In this document: positions 1 through 6,410 of the stretch, piece by piece
Numbering within the stretch: position 1 is the stretch's first letter
Layout of the letters: each line of letters opens with the position of its first letter
Assembly (NCBI GenBank): GCA_018223385.1
Contig: JAGTTR010000008.1
Span: 1-64,000, forward strand
DNA from: Oscillospiraceae bacterium Marseille-Q3528
Lineage (GTDB): Bacteria; Bacillota; Clostridia; Lachnospirales; Lachnospiraceae
Reading direction: 5' to 3'
Length of the DNA stretch: 64,000 nt
Program-made: the position numbers and the translations under genes
The notes under the pieces: generated by a model
The model's database searches: none
Seen by the model: the letters and a program-made list of their open reading frames with translations, nothing else
Told to the model about the DNA's origin: nothing

Positions 1-300
1 GGCTGCAACCGGCTCATTCGGCAGGGGGCAGGGCTGGCGGAAAGCCCGGAGGAATTTGTTGCGGAGCTTGGTTTAAATTCTTTACAAACCGTGAATAAAT
101 GTAAAAAAAATAAGAATTCGCTTGCAAAGGAAGAGAACATGTTGTATAGTTGTGTGGATTTGAAACCGAAAAACCTGGAAGAAATTTTGGCGGAATCGCC
201 GTTTTCTGCGGAAAAAACCATGGAATTGCTATTGAATCTACTGGTTCGCGGTGTGATTCGGGAGATTTCCAGGGGGCTTTACGTCCGGGAACGCCTGTAA
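1..300 (+). CDS. dprA: DprA/Smf DNA-processing protein, 3' part only
   Basis: An open frame enters from the left edge and ends with TAA at 298-300. Its first residues (GCNRLIRQGAGLAESPEEF) match the end of the DprA Rossmann-type domain. The last 60 or so residues resemble the C-terminal winged-helix domain that DprA proteins often carry (EEILAESPFSAEKTMELL...RGVIREI). DprA loads RecA on incoming single-stranded DNA during transformation. Position directly before topA is the usual Firmicute order dprA-topA-codY. The 5' part lies outside the window, so length and start cannot be judged. Confidence 0.85.
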   Translation, partial: GCNRLIRQGAGLAESPEEFVAELGLNSLQTVNKCKKNKNSLAKEENMLYSCVDLKPKNLEEILAESPFSAEKTMELLLNLLVRGVIREISRGLYVRERL

Positions 301-366
301 GAGGGATGTTATTTGCAGGGATAAAAGGCCGGACGAGAGGGTGGATAAGACAATGGAGGGGCATAT

Positions 367-2451
367 ATGGCAAAGTATCTGGTGATTGTGGAGTCACCGG
401 CAAAGGTTAAGACAATAAAAAAATTTCTTGGGGCAAATTACGAGGTGGCTGCATCCAATGGCCATGTGCGGGATCTGCCCAAGAGTCAGCTGGGTATCGA
501 TGTGGAACATGATTTCGAACCCAAATATATCACGATCCGCGGAAAGGGAGACATTCTGGCGAACCTGCGCAAGCTGGTGAAGAAGGCAGACAAAGTGTAT
601 CTGGCAACTGACCCGGACCGTGAAGGAGAGGCGATCTCCTGGCATCTGTCCAAGGCGCTGAAGCTGGAGGACAAGAAGGCATGCCGGATCACCTTCAATG
701 AAATTACGAAGACGGCGGTGAAAGCATCCTTAAAGGCACCGCGGGAAATTGATATGAATCTGGTGGATGCGCAGCAGACGAGAAGAATTCTTGACCGTAT
801 GGTTGGTTACATGATTTCTCCGCTGCTGTGGGAAAAGGTGAAGAGGGGGTTGAGTGCTGGCCGTGTACAGTCGGTGGCTCTCCGTATCATCGCGGACCGG
901 GAGGAAGAGATCAACAGCTTTATCCCGGAGGAATACTGGAGCCTGGATGCCCAGTTTGCGTTAAAGGGCGAGAAGAAGCCGTTGACAGCCAAGTTTTACG
1001 GAACGCCGGAGGGCAAGATGGATATTCACAGCCAGGAGGAGCTGAACCAGATCTTAAAAACACTGGACGGCGCCGATTATCAGGTGTCAGAGGTGCGGAT
1101 GGGCGAACGCACCAAGAAAGCGCCGCTGCCGTTTACCACCAGTACGCTGCAGCAGGAGGCTTCCAAGGCGCTGAACTTTTCCACCCAGAAAACCATGCGT
1201 CTGGCCCAGCAGTTATATGAGGGCGTGGACATCAAGGGCAGCGGTACCGTCGGTATCATCACCTATCTGCGTACCGATTCCGTCCGTATTTCCGATGAGG
1301 CCCAGGCGGCAGCCCGCGCATACATCACCGAGCGTTTCGGGGAAGCGTATGCGGCTGTGCAGGAGGCAACGCGAAAGGACGGCAAGAAGATCCAGGATGC
1401 CCATGAGGCCATCCGTCCCACGGACATCAGCCGGACACCTGAGCAGATCAAGGATTCCTTAAGCCGGGATCAGTACCGTCTGTATCAGCTCATCTGGAAG
1501 CGGTTTGCGGCCAGCCGGATGAATGCGGCTGTGTTTGAGACAACCTCCGTGAAGATCGACGGCGGCGGGTACCGTTTTGCCGTGTCCGCATCCCGGGTGA
1601 AGTTTGACGGTTACCGCAGTGTCTACATGTCCGAGGACGAGGTAAAAGTGGACAGCAATACGCTGGTCAGCAGCATCGATAAGGATTCCCAGCTGACCTT
1701 CAAAGATTTTGATTATAAACAGCATTTCACCCAGCCACCGGCCCATTATACAGAGGCATCCCTGGTCAAGACGCTGGAGGAGCTGGGCATCGGCCGGCCG
1801 AGTACCTACTCCCCGACCATCACCACCATCATTGCCAGACGGTACGTGGCCAAGGAGAATAAGAACCTGTACATCACCGAGCTGGGCGAGGTGGTCAATT
1901 CCATCATGGTGGAGGCTTTCCCCAGCATTGTGGATGTGAATTTCACTGCCACCATGGAGTCGCTGCTGGACGGCATCGGCGACGGGCTCATCCCGTGGAA
2001 AACCGTGGTGAAGAACTTCTATCCGGATCTGGCTAAGTCCGTGAACCGGGCCAAGGAGGAGCTGGAGCAGGTGAAGATCGAGGACGAGGTCACCGATGTG
2101 GTCTGCGAGCAGTGCGGCAGAAATATGGTGGTCAAATATGGCCCCCACGGCAAGTTCCTGGCCTGCCCGGGATTCCCGGAGTGCCGCAACACGAAGCCCT
2201 ATCTGGAAAAAACAGGTGTGCCCTGTCCCAAGTGCGGTAAGGAGATCGTCATCCGAAAGACGAAGAAAGGCCGCCGGTATTACGGCTGCGAGGCTGCGCC
2301 GGAGTGTGATTTCATGTCCTGGCAGAAGCCTTCCAGAGAGAAATGCCCCCAGTGCGGCAGTATTTTGCTGGAGAAGGGCAACAAGCTGGTGTGCTCCAAG
2401 GAGGACTGCGGCTACGTGCGGCCCGCCAAGGAAGAGGAAAAAGAAGCTTAG
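367..2451 (+). CDS. topA: DNA topoisomerase I (type IA)
   Basis: A 694-residue protein that relaxes negative supercoils by transient single-strand cleavage. The N-terminal TOPRIM domain begins MAKYLVIVESPAKVKTIKKF and holds the acidic metal motif DPDREGE near residue 83. The active-site tyrosine is Tyr300 in the context TYLRTDS. The C-terminus carries three four-cysteine zinc ribbons (CEQC..., CPKC..., CPQC...), the normal clostridial arrangement. The ATG at 367 follows a GGAGG Shine-Dalgarno sequence about 6 nt upstream. Length and motifs are complete. It lies between dprA and codY and is probably read with dprA. Confidence 0.97.
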   Translation: MAKYLVIVESPAKVKTIKKFLGANYEVAASNGHVRDLPKSQLGIDVEHDFEPKYITIRGKGDILANLRKLVKKADKVYLATDPDREGEAISWHLSKALKLEDKKACRITFNEITKTAVKASLKAPREIDMNLVDAQQTRRILDRMVGYMISPLLWEKVKRGLSAGRVQSVALRIIADREEEINSFIPEEYWSLDAQFALKGEKKPLTAKFYGTPEGKMDIHSQEELNQILKTLDGADYQVSEVRMGERTKKAPLPFTTSTLQQEASKALNFSTQKTMRLAQQLYEGVDIKGSGTVGIITYLRTDSVRISDEAQAAARAYITERFGEAYAAVQEATRKDGKKIQDAHEAIRPTDISRTPEQIKDSLSRDQYRLYQLIWKRFAASRMNAAVFETTSVKIDGGGYRFAVSASRVKFDGYRSVYMSEDEVKVDSNTLVSSIDKDSQLTFKDFDYKQHFTQPPAHYTEASLVKTLEELGIGRPSTYSPTITTIIARRYVAKENKNLYITELGEVVNSIMVEAFPSIVDVNFTATMESLLDGIGDGLIPWKTVVKNFYPDLAKSVNRAKEELEQVKIEDEVTDVVCEQCGRNMVVKYGPHGKFLACPGFPECRNTKPYLEKTGVPCPKCGKEIVIRKTKKGRRYYGCEAAPECDFMSWQKPSREKCPQCGSILLEKGNKLVCSKEDCGYVRPAKEEEKEA

Positions 2452-2497
2452 TATAGAAAGAATTCATCCCGCGCCATTTGGAAGAATGCGTATGAGC

Positions 2498-2570
2498 ACA
2501 ACAGTTCAGCCGCGCCATTCGCAGAACCGCGCATCCTGCGCTCTTCATCAAAGAATTGCTGAACTGTTGT
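2498..2570 (-). repeat. Short derivative of the intergenic structured element (family A)
   Basis: A 73-bp segment bounded by a perfect 13-bp terminal inverted repeat (ACAACAGTTCAGC at 2498-2510 and its complement at 2558-2570). Read on the minus strand it carries the family-A core CGGTTCTGCGAATGGCGCGG next to the terminal GCTGAAC, almost identical to the 3' end of the copy at 6206-6356. It lies 47 bp after topA and is the only copy not pointing at a downstream gene. Its long stem may also serve as a transcription stop for topA. Confidence 0.6.
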
Positions 2571-2719
2571 AGAATAGTCTGATAAAACGTGAAATAGGAC
2601 TTGCTTATTCGGAAATTGCGTGATAAACTCTAATAAAGGATGAAAAATCCGAAAATTCCGAATTGATAGATTTATTTGAGGCAGTGAAGAGACGGGCAAA
2701 GTCAGAAGCGGAAATATTT
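2571..2719 (+). other. Intergenic stretch with possible coding remnant
   Basis: The 149 bp between two repeat elements are AT-richer than the neighbours. Short frames in it read like protein (for example SELIDLFEAVKRRAKSEAEI at the 3' side and an IKREIGLAYSEIA segment at the 5' side, in different frames). I do not recognise a family. It may be the wreck of a small gene or plain intergenic DNA. Confidence 0.2.
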
Positions 2720-2883
2720 GTTACAGTTCACTCGTATGTTCTTGCGGACAGATTTCATGTTTGCATGAAAATCTGGATACATGAACAGACGAAGGGAGCG
2801 CCCCGTAATGAGCAAAAATGAGCTGCAAGGCAGCGGAGAGCATCGAAGATGCGGTTTTGCGAATGGCGCGAGTGAACAGTAAC
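2720..2883 (+). repeat. Structured intergenic element, family A, full copy before codY
   Basis: A 164-bp element with a 15-bp terminal inverted repeat (GTTACAGTTCACTCG at 2720-2734, matching with one mismatch the complement of 2869-2883). Inside are a long hairpin with stem CAGATTT, a GCTGC/GCAGC hairpin and a GCATC-gaa-GATGC hairpin at 2840-2852, ending in TTTTGCGAATGGCGCGAGTG. The copy at 62875-63031 is closely similar and that at 6206-6356 more divergent. It ends 33 nt before the codY start and has the same orientation as codY. Confidence 0.8.
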
Positions 2884-2916
2884 AAAAAAATATCAGTACG
2901 AAAGGACAGGGATGAA

Positions 2917-3696
2917 ATGAGTGTACAATTATTAGACAAGACGAGAAAGATCAACAAGCTTCTGCACAACAATAACTCCAGTAAGGTAGTATTTAACGAC
3001 ATCTGTGAGGTTCTGACAGAAATCTTGCTGTCCAATGTGCTGGTGATCAGCCGTAAGGGCAAGATTCTCGGTGTCAGTGAATGTGAAGGTGTGGAAGAGA
3101 TCACGGAGCTCATTTCCGATAAAGTGGGCGGCTATATCGATCCGCTTTTGAATGAGCGGCTGCTGGGTGTGCTTTCCACCAAAGAAAATGTGAATCTGGA
3201 AACGCTTGGCTTCGGGCCTGAGGTGAAGAAGTACCAGGCCATCATCACCCCCATTGACATTGCCGGTGAGCGGCTGGGTACGCTGTTCCTGTACAAATGC
3301 GGCGAGCAGTATGAGATTGATGATATTATTTTAAGCGAGTATGGCACGACGGTGGTCGGCCTGGAGATGATGCGCTCCGTGAATGAGGAGAACGCAGAGG
3401 AGAACCGGAAGATCCAGATTGTAAAATCTGCCATCAGCACGTTGTCCTTCTCCGAGCTGGAAGCCATCATCCATATTTTTGACGAGCTGGACGGCAAGGA
3501 AGGCATCCTCGTTGCCAGCAAGATCGCAGACCGGGTGGGCATTACCCGTTCCGTGATCGTCAATGCCCTGCGCAAGTTCGAGAGCGCCGGTGTCATTGAA
3601 TCCCGTTCCTCCGGTATGAAGGGAACGTATATCAAGGTCATCAACGATGTGGTATTTGATGAGCTGGAAGACATCAAGAAGCAGAAAAAACACTAG
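2917..3696 (+). CDS. codY: GTP-sensing global repressor CodY
   Basis: A 259-residue protein, the usual CodY length. CodY binds GTP and branched-chain amino acids through its N-terminal GAF-like domain and represses stationary-phase and amino-acid genes through a C-terminal winged helix-turn-helix, visible here as SKIADRVGITRSVIVNALRK. The ATG at 2917 is preferred because the protein then begins MSVQLLDKTRKINKLL as in the family, with a GGACAGGG ribosome site 6 nt upstream. The reading frame is open 33 codons further upstream, but that part is the repeat element at 2720-2883 translated, not protein. A hairpin terminator follows. Confidence 0.96.
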   Translation: MSVQLLDKTRKINKLLHNNNSSKVVFNDICEVLTEILLSNVLVISRKGKILGVSECEGVEEITELISDKVGGYIDPLLNERLLGVLSTKENVNLETLGFGPEVKKYQAIITPIDIAGERLGTLFLYKCGEQYEIDDIILSEYGTTVVGLEMMRSVNEENAEENRKIQIVKSAISTLSFSELEAIIHIFDELDGKEGILVASKIADRVGITRSVIVNALRKFESAGVIESRSSGMKGTYIKVINDVVFDELEDIKKQKKH

Positions 3697-3738
3697 AATC
3701 ATTGTCTGCGTGAAACTGTTGAACATGGATGCAATAGA

Positions 3739-3776
3739 AAAGAGTCAAGGCACACCCGCTGCTTTGACTCTTTATT
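3739..3776 (+). terminator. Rho-independent terminator after codY
   Basis: Perfect 10-bp stem AAAGAGTCAA (3739-3748) with its complement at 3764-3773, followed by a short T/A run. It lies 42 nt after the codY stop. Confidence 0.75.
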
Positions 3777-3803
3777 ATGGCAGCGGCTGACGAAGAGGAA
3801 AAT

Positions 3804-4601
3804 ATGAATAAAAAAGCGGTATTTTTTGACATTGATGGAACACTGTACGATCACGAGACGGGGATCAGTGACAGTACGAAAGAGGGCATTGCCCGGTTAA
3901 AGGAAAACGGACACTATGCGTTTATCTGCACAGGCAGGAGCATGGCGGCGGTGTTTGATCCCGAGCTTCTCGGCATGGGATTTGACGGCATCGTGGCGGG
4001 CTGCGGCACCTATGTAAAGCTGGGGGAGGAGCTGCTCCTGAATGCGGAGATCTCCCAGGAAAAGCTGTGCGGACTGCTGGATCTTCTGCAGGCGCACCGC
4101 ATCATCCCGGTGCTGGAGGGCTGCGATTATCTGTATTACCACAGAAAGGATTATGAGATCGGCGACACCGATCTTTATATCCGGTCACTGAAAAAATACA
4201 TTCCCGACCGGCTGGTGGAGATCGAAGATCACGAAGGGGATCTTCATGTGAACAAATTCAGTATCCAGTGTCAGGATCCTGCGCTGCAGCCGGAGGCACT
4301 GGAGCGGCTGGCAGAGGATTACTGCATCCTGCCCTTCTCCGCGCATCAGATGGAGCTCATTCCGCTGGGCCACACGAAAGCCACCGGCATGGGCGTGGTG
4401 TGCAGCCGCCTGTCTATTGAGCGGAACGATGTGTACGCCTTTGGTGACAGCGGCAACGATGTGGACATGCTGCGGTATGCAGGCTGCGGCATCGCCATGG
4501 GAAATGGTTCCGGGAAGGCCAAAGAGGCGGCGGACTATGTCACCAGAGGCATCCGGGACCACGGCATCTACATGGGCCTGAAGGAATTCGGGCTCATCTA
4601 A
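3804..4601 (+). CDS. HAD-superfamily Cof-type phosphatase
   Basis: A 265-residue cytosolic hydrolase of the HAD-IIB (Cof) group, which usually dephosphorylates sugar phosphates, nucleotides or cofactors; the substrate here is unknown. The nucleophile motif DIDGTLYD is at residues 8-15, the second motif CTGRS follows around residue 43, and the metal-binding GDSGNDVDML motif is near residue 215. The start at 3804 is chosen because it follows AGAGGAA and puts the DxD motif at the normal place. An upstream in-frame ATG at 3777 lies in the codY terminator. No catalytic residue is missing. Confidence 0.85.
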   Translation: MNKKAVFFDIDGTLYDHETGISDSTKEGIARLKENGHYAFICTGRSMAAVFDPELLGMGFDGIVAGCGTYVKLGEELLLNAEISQEKLCGLLDLLQAHRIIPVLEGCDYLYYHRKDYEIGDTDLYIRSLKKYIPDRLVEIEDHEGDLHVNKFSIQCQDPALQPEALERLAEDYCILPFSAHQMELIPLGHTKATGMGVVCSRLSIERNDVYAFGDSGNDVDMLRYAGCGIAMGNGSGKAKEAADYVTRGIRDHGIYMGLKEFGLI

Positions 4602-4668
4602 AATATAACGGATCTTGCGTATCTCCAGACGGTTTGCTGCCTGATTTGAAAAATGATCATTCCGGTGC

Positions 4669-4697
4669 TTGACAGTCCGTGGCTGATACGGTAAGAT
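4669..4697 (+). promoter_or_regulatory. Sigma-A-type promoter for the thiT leader
   Basis: TTGACA at 4669-4674, 17-nt spacer, TAAGAT at 4692-4697. It lies about 30 nt before the TPP riboswitch. Confidence 0.65.
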
Positions 4698-4728
4698 TGA
4701 CACGAAAATACAATAAAGCAACAGAAAC

Positions 4729-4815
4729 AACGCTAGGGGAGCGCATTGCTGAGACAGGCCACAAGGCCTACACCCTCATTACTTGACCCGGATAATACCG
4801 GCGGAAGGAAGCGAA
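4729..4815 (+). promoter_or_regulatory. TPP (thiamine pyrophosphate) riboswitch
   Basis: Contains the conserved THI-box landmarks in order: the 5' arm CGCTAGGGGAGC (4731-4742), CTGAGA, the ACCC / ACTTGACCCGGATAATACC core and a closing GCGGAAGGAAGCG. It precedes thiT, as expected for thiamine-repressed uptake. Binding of TPP would lower expression, probably through the hairpin at 4830-4852. Confidence 0.95.
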
Positions 4816-4829
4816 AGCAGCAGACACTC

Positions 4830-4860
4830 CCTCCTTGCGTAGACAAAGGAGGATTTTTTT
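4830..4860 (+). promoter_or_regulatory. Expression-platform hairpin masking the thiT ribosome site
   Basis: A 7-bp perfect stem pairs CCTCCTT (4830-4836) with AAGGAGG (4846-4852), which is the thiT Shine-Dalgarno sequence, and is followed by seven T before the ATG. The same hairpin could hide the ribosome site or end transcription. Which of the two operates cannot be told from sequence. Confidence 0.7.
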
Positions 4861-5415
4861 ATGTCAAAACCGAACACAACGAAGAAACTGGTCTTTTCTG
4901 CAGCGGCCATCGCGCTGGCAACGGTGATCTCCGTTGTCATCAAACTGCCGTCCCTGCCCAACGGCGGCTCTGTCACCCTGTTTTCTATGCTCTGCATCTG
5001 CCTGGTTGGTTACTGGTATGGCCTGAAAACCGGCCTGACCGCGGCAGTGGCCTACGGCATTCTGCAGTTCATCACCGGCCCTTATGTGGTGCATCCGGCT
5101 CAGGTACTTCTGGACTACCCGCTGGCATTCGGCGCCCTGGGATTGTCCGGCCTTTTCTCCAATGCCAAGAACGGTCTGGTGAAGGGCTATATCGTCGGTG
5201 TGCTGGGAAGATATGTGATGCACATGATCTCCGGCCTGATTTTCTACACCGCCTACACCGGAGATTTCGCCGGAAATGCTGCAGCCATCTGGGCATCCAC
5301 GCTGTATAACATGTCCTACATATTCCCGGAAGCGATCCTGACCCTCATTCTGCTGGCCATCCCGGCTGTGCGCAAAGGTCTGGACAGTGTGAAACGGATG
5401 GCTGTCGGTGCATAA
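4861..5415 (+). CDS. thiT: Thiamine transporter, ECF S-component ThiT
   Basis: A 184-residue integral membrane protein with about six hydrophobic segments. It captures thiamine outside the cell and works with a shared ECF energising module (EcfA/A'/T), which is not encoded here. The family signature LPNGGSVTLFSM is present at residues 32-43, followed by GYWYGLKTGL and the YPLAFGALGLSGLF region. The upstream TPP riboswitch independently supports thiamine as substrate. The ATG follows AAGGAGG with 8 nt spacing. The gene stands alone. Confidence 0.95.
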   Translation: MSKPNTTKKLVFSAAAIALATVISVVIKLPSLPNGGSVTLFSMLCICLVGYWYGLKTGLTAAVAYGILQFITGPYVVHPAQVLLDYPLAFGALGLSGLFSNAKNGLVKGYIVGVLGRYVMHMISGLIFYTAYTGDFAGNAAAIWASTLYNMSYIFPEAILTLILLAIPAVRKGLDSVKRMAVGA

Positions 5416-5454
5416 TCTGACGCGGATATCATACAATTTTAATGAGGTGTTCTA

Positions 5455-5483
5455 TTGACTTTACTTTTTGTATTTGTTAGTAT
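5455..5483 (+). promoter_or_regulatory. Promoter of the repeat RNA (putative type III antitoxin)
   Basis: TTGACT at 5455-5460, exactly 17 nt, TAGTAT at 5478-5483. Predicted transcription would begin about 5490, a few bases before the first 45-nt repeat. Confidence 0.65.
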
Positions 5484-5496
5484 GTAGATACAGAGA

Positions 5497-5590
5497 AAGT
5501 TTACCACTGACCGATATGTGGTATATAAATGGTCGGGTTGTAAGTTTACCGCTGACCAATATGCGGTATATAAATGGTTGGCTCGAAAGT
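5497..5590 (+). ncRNA. Two tandem 45-nt repeats, putative CptI-like RNA antitoxin
   Basis: Repeat 1 is 5497-5541, repeat 2 is 5542-5586, and a third starts (AAGT, 5587-5590) before the terminator. Each repeat can form two interleaved stems, as in an H-type pseudoknot. Stem 1 is TACCAC/GTGGTA in repeat 1 and TACCGC/GCGGTA in repeat 2. Stem 2 is CCGA/TCGG in repeat 1 and CCAA/TTGG in repeat 2. Both stems thus differ between repeats by compensating changes. Two-and-a-bit repeats of this size, a promoter before and a terminator after fit the CptI type of type III toxin-antitoxin RNA as I recall it. The family assignment is inference. Confidence 0.6.
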
Positions 5591-5592
5591 AT

Positions 5593-5622
5593 AGTCCTTC
5601 GCCGTAAGGCGGGGGACTTTTT
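5593..5622 (+). terminator. Terminator between repeat RNA and toxin remnant
   Basis: Stem AGTCC (5593-5597) / GGACT (5614-5618) with inner CGCC-gtaa-GGCG, ending in five T. In type III systems a terminator in this place sets the antitoxin-to-toxin ratio. Confidence 0.8.
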
Positions 5623-5644
5623 ACATAATGAGGATGATAGATGA

Positions 5645-5809
5645 AAAGAACGGGCCGGAAATCATTTGATGTTGACAAGTGAACATACAGCGAAAGAAAT
5701 TGAACGGAAAGCGAGAAAAGTATTGGGTATGTTAAAGCGTGGCACAAAATTCACTCCAACGCAGCCGGATGTTATGGCGATACTGCGGAAATTAAAAGAG
5801 CAGAGATAG
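5645..5809 (+). pseudogene. C-terminal remnant of a putative type III toxin (CptN-like)
   Basis: An open frame ends at the TAG 5807-5809; from the ATG at 5669 it encodes 46 residues, including KEIERKARKVLGMLKRGTKF and a PDVMAILRKLKE end. Type III toxins of the CptN/ToxN group are about 150-170 residues and, from memory, some end in a similar lysine/arginine-rich helix plus a PDV motif. The N-terminal hundred or so residues are absent. A good ribosome site (GAGGA, 5630-5634) precedes another ATG at 5641, whose frame closes after 13 codons, suggesting that an internal deletion joined the old start to the old end out of frame. It could instead be an unrelated small protein. Confidence 0.4.
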
Positions 5810-5842
5810 GTTATTATTTTGTGAAAATAACAAAAAAGGGAA

Positions 5843-5871
5843 TTGACTTTTTTCAAAAACCGTATTAGAAT
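5843..5871 (+). promoter_or_regulatory. Promoter of the trp operon leader
   Basis: TTGACT at 5843-5848, 17-nt spacer, TAGAAT at 5866-5871, just upstream of the T-box leader. Confidence 0.7.
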
Positions 5872-5888
5872 AACTTCATCCAATTAAA

Positions 5889-6194
5889 TTATGAAAGCAA
5901 ACAAACCAGTGAGCAGGAGAAGTAGCTGACGGAAAGTCACCAGAGAGCCGTAGGTGGGTGGAAATACGGCAGGCGGGAACTCAGTGAATGGACCTGTGAG
6001 GGCAGCTTGAAACCGGTGAAAAGGGAGTAGACGCTGACGGGGACTTCGTCCGTTATCAGAGAAGGGCATATGATGGTATGTCAGAAGAGTGGATATACAA
6101 CGTATATCAATTTGGGTGGTACCGCAGGAGAATACAGGAGCTCCTGCCCCATATTTTTCCAACAGGAAAATGTGGGGCAGGGGCTCTTACTATT
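5889..6194 (+). promoter_or_regulatory. T-box leader, tryptophan-specific
   Basis: A roughly 300-nt leader with a long stem I region and the T-box core TGGGTGGTACCGC at 6113-6125, followed by a strong terminator. In the 3' side of stem I the candidate specifier codon is TGG at 5989-5991 (context GTGAATGGACC), which reads tryptophan and fits the downstream trp genes. Uncharged tRNA-Trp would pair with the specifier and T-box and stabilise the antiterminator. The specifier call rests on position and context, not on a folded model. Confidence 0.92.
6138..6190 (+). terminator. T-box-controlled terminator
   Basis: A 20-bp imperfect stem pairs 6138-6157 with 6167-6186 (core CTGCCCC/GGGGCAG), followed by a T-rich stretch. 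The GGTACCGC part of the T-box lies just before it and competes for the 5' arm. Confidence 0.85.
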
Positions 6195-6205
6195 TTGATG
6201 AAAAA

Positions 6206-6356
6206 GTTCAGCCATCGATGATGAGGACGGATGTGTGCTTGCACAGAGATCCGTCTGAGGTCATCGATGAGCGGAGCGCCAGATCATGATCAGAAAGTAG
6301 CTGTGTAAGCAGCGAAGAGCGTGGAACACGCGGTTCTGCGAATGGCGCGGCTGAAC
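6206..6356 (+). repeat. Structured intergenic element, family A, before trpE
   Basis: A 151-bp copy with terminal repeats GTTCAGCC (6206-6213) and GGCTGAAC (6349-6356). The hairpins are present with different sequence but preserved pairing: GACGGAT/ATCCGTC in the first stem, and GCGTG-gaa-CACGC at 6319-6331 where the codY copy has GCATC-gaa-GATGC. It sits between the T-box terminator and trpE, so every antiterminated trp transcript contains it. Confidence 0.8.
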
Positions 6357-6410
6357 GGTGCAAATGGCGGAAACTGTTACTTAAATGAAAGAAAGGAATC
6401 GGTGCATGAT

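Noticed and set aside
5497..5590. Possible CRISPR array
   Set aside because: The two repeats are directly adjacent without spacers and differ from each other, so this is not a CRISPR. The promoter/terminator context fits a repeat RNA antitoxin better.
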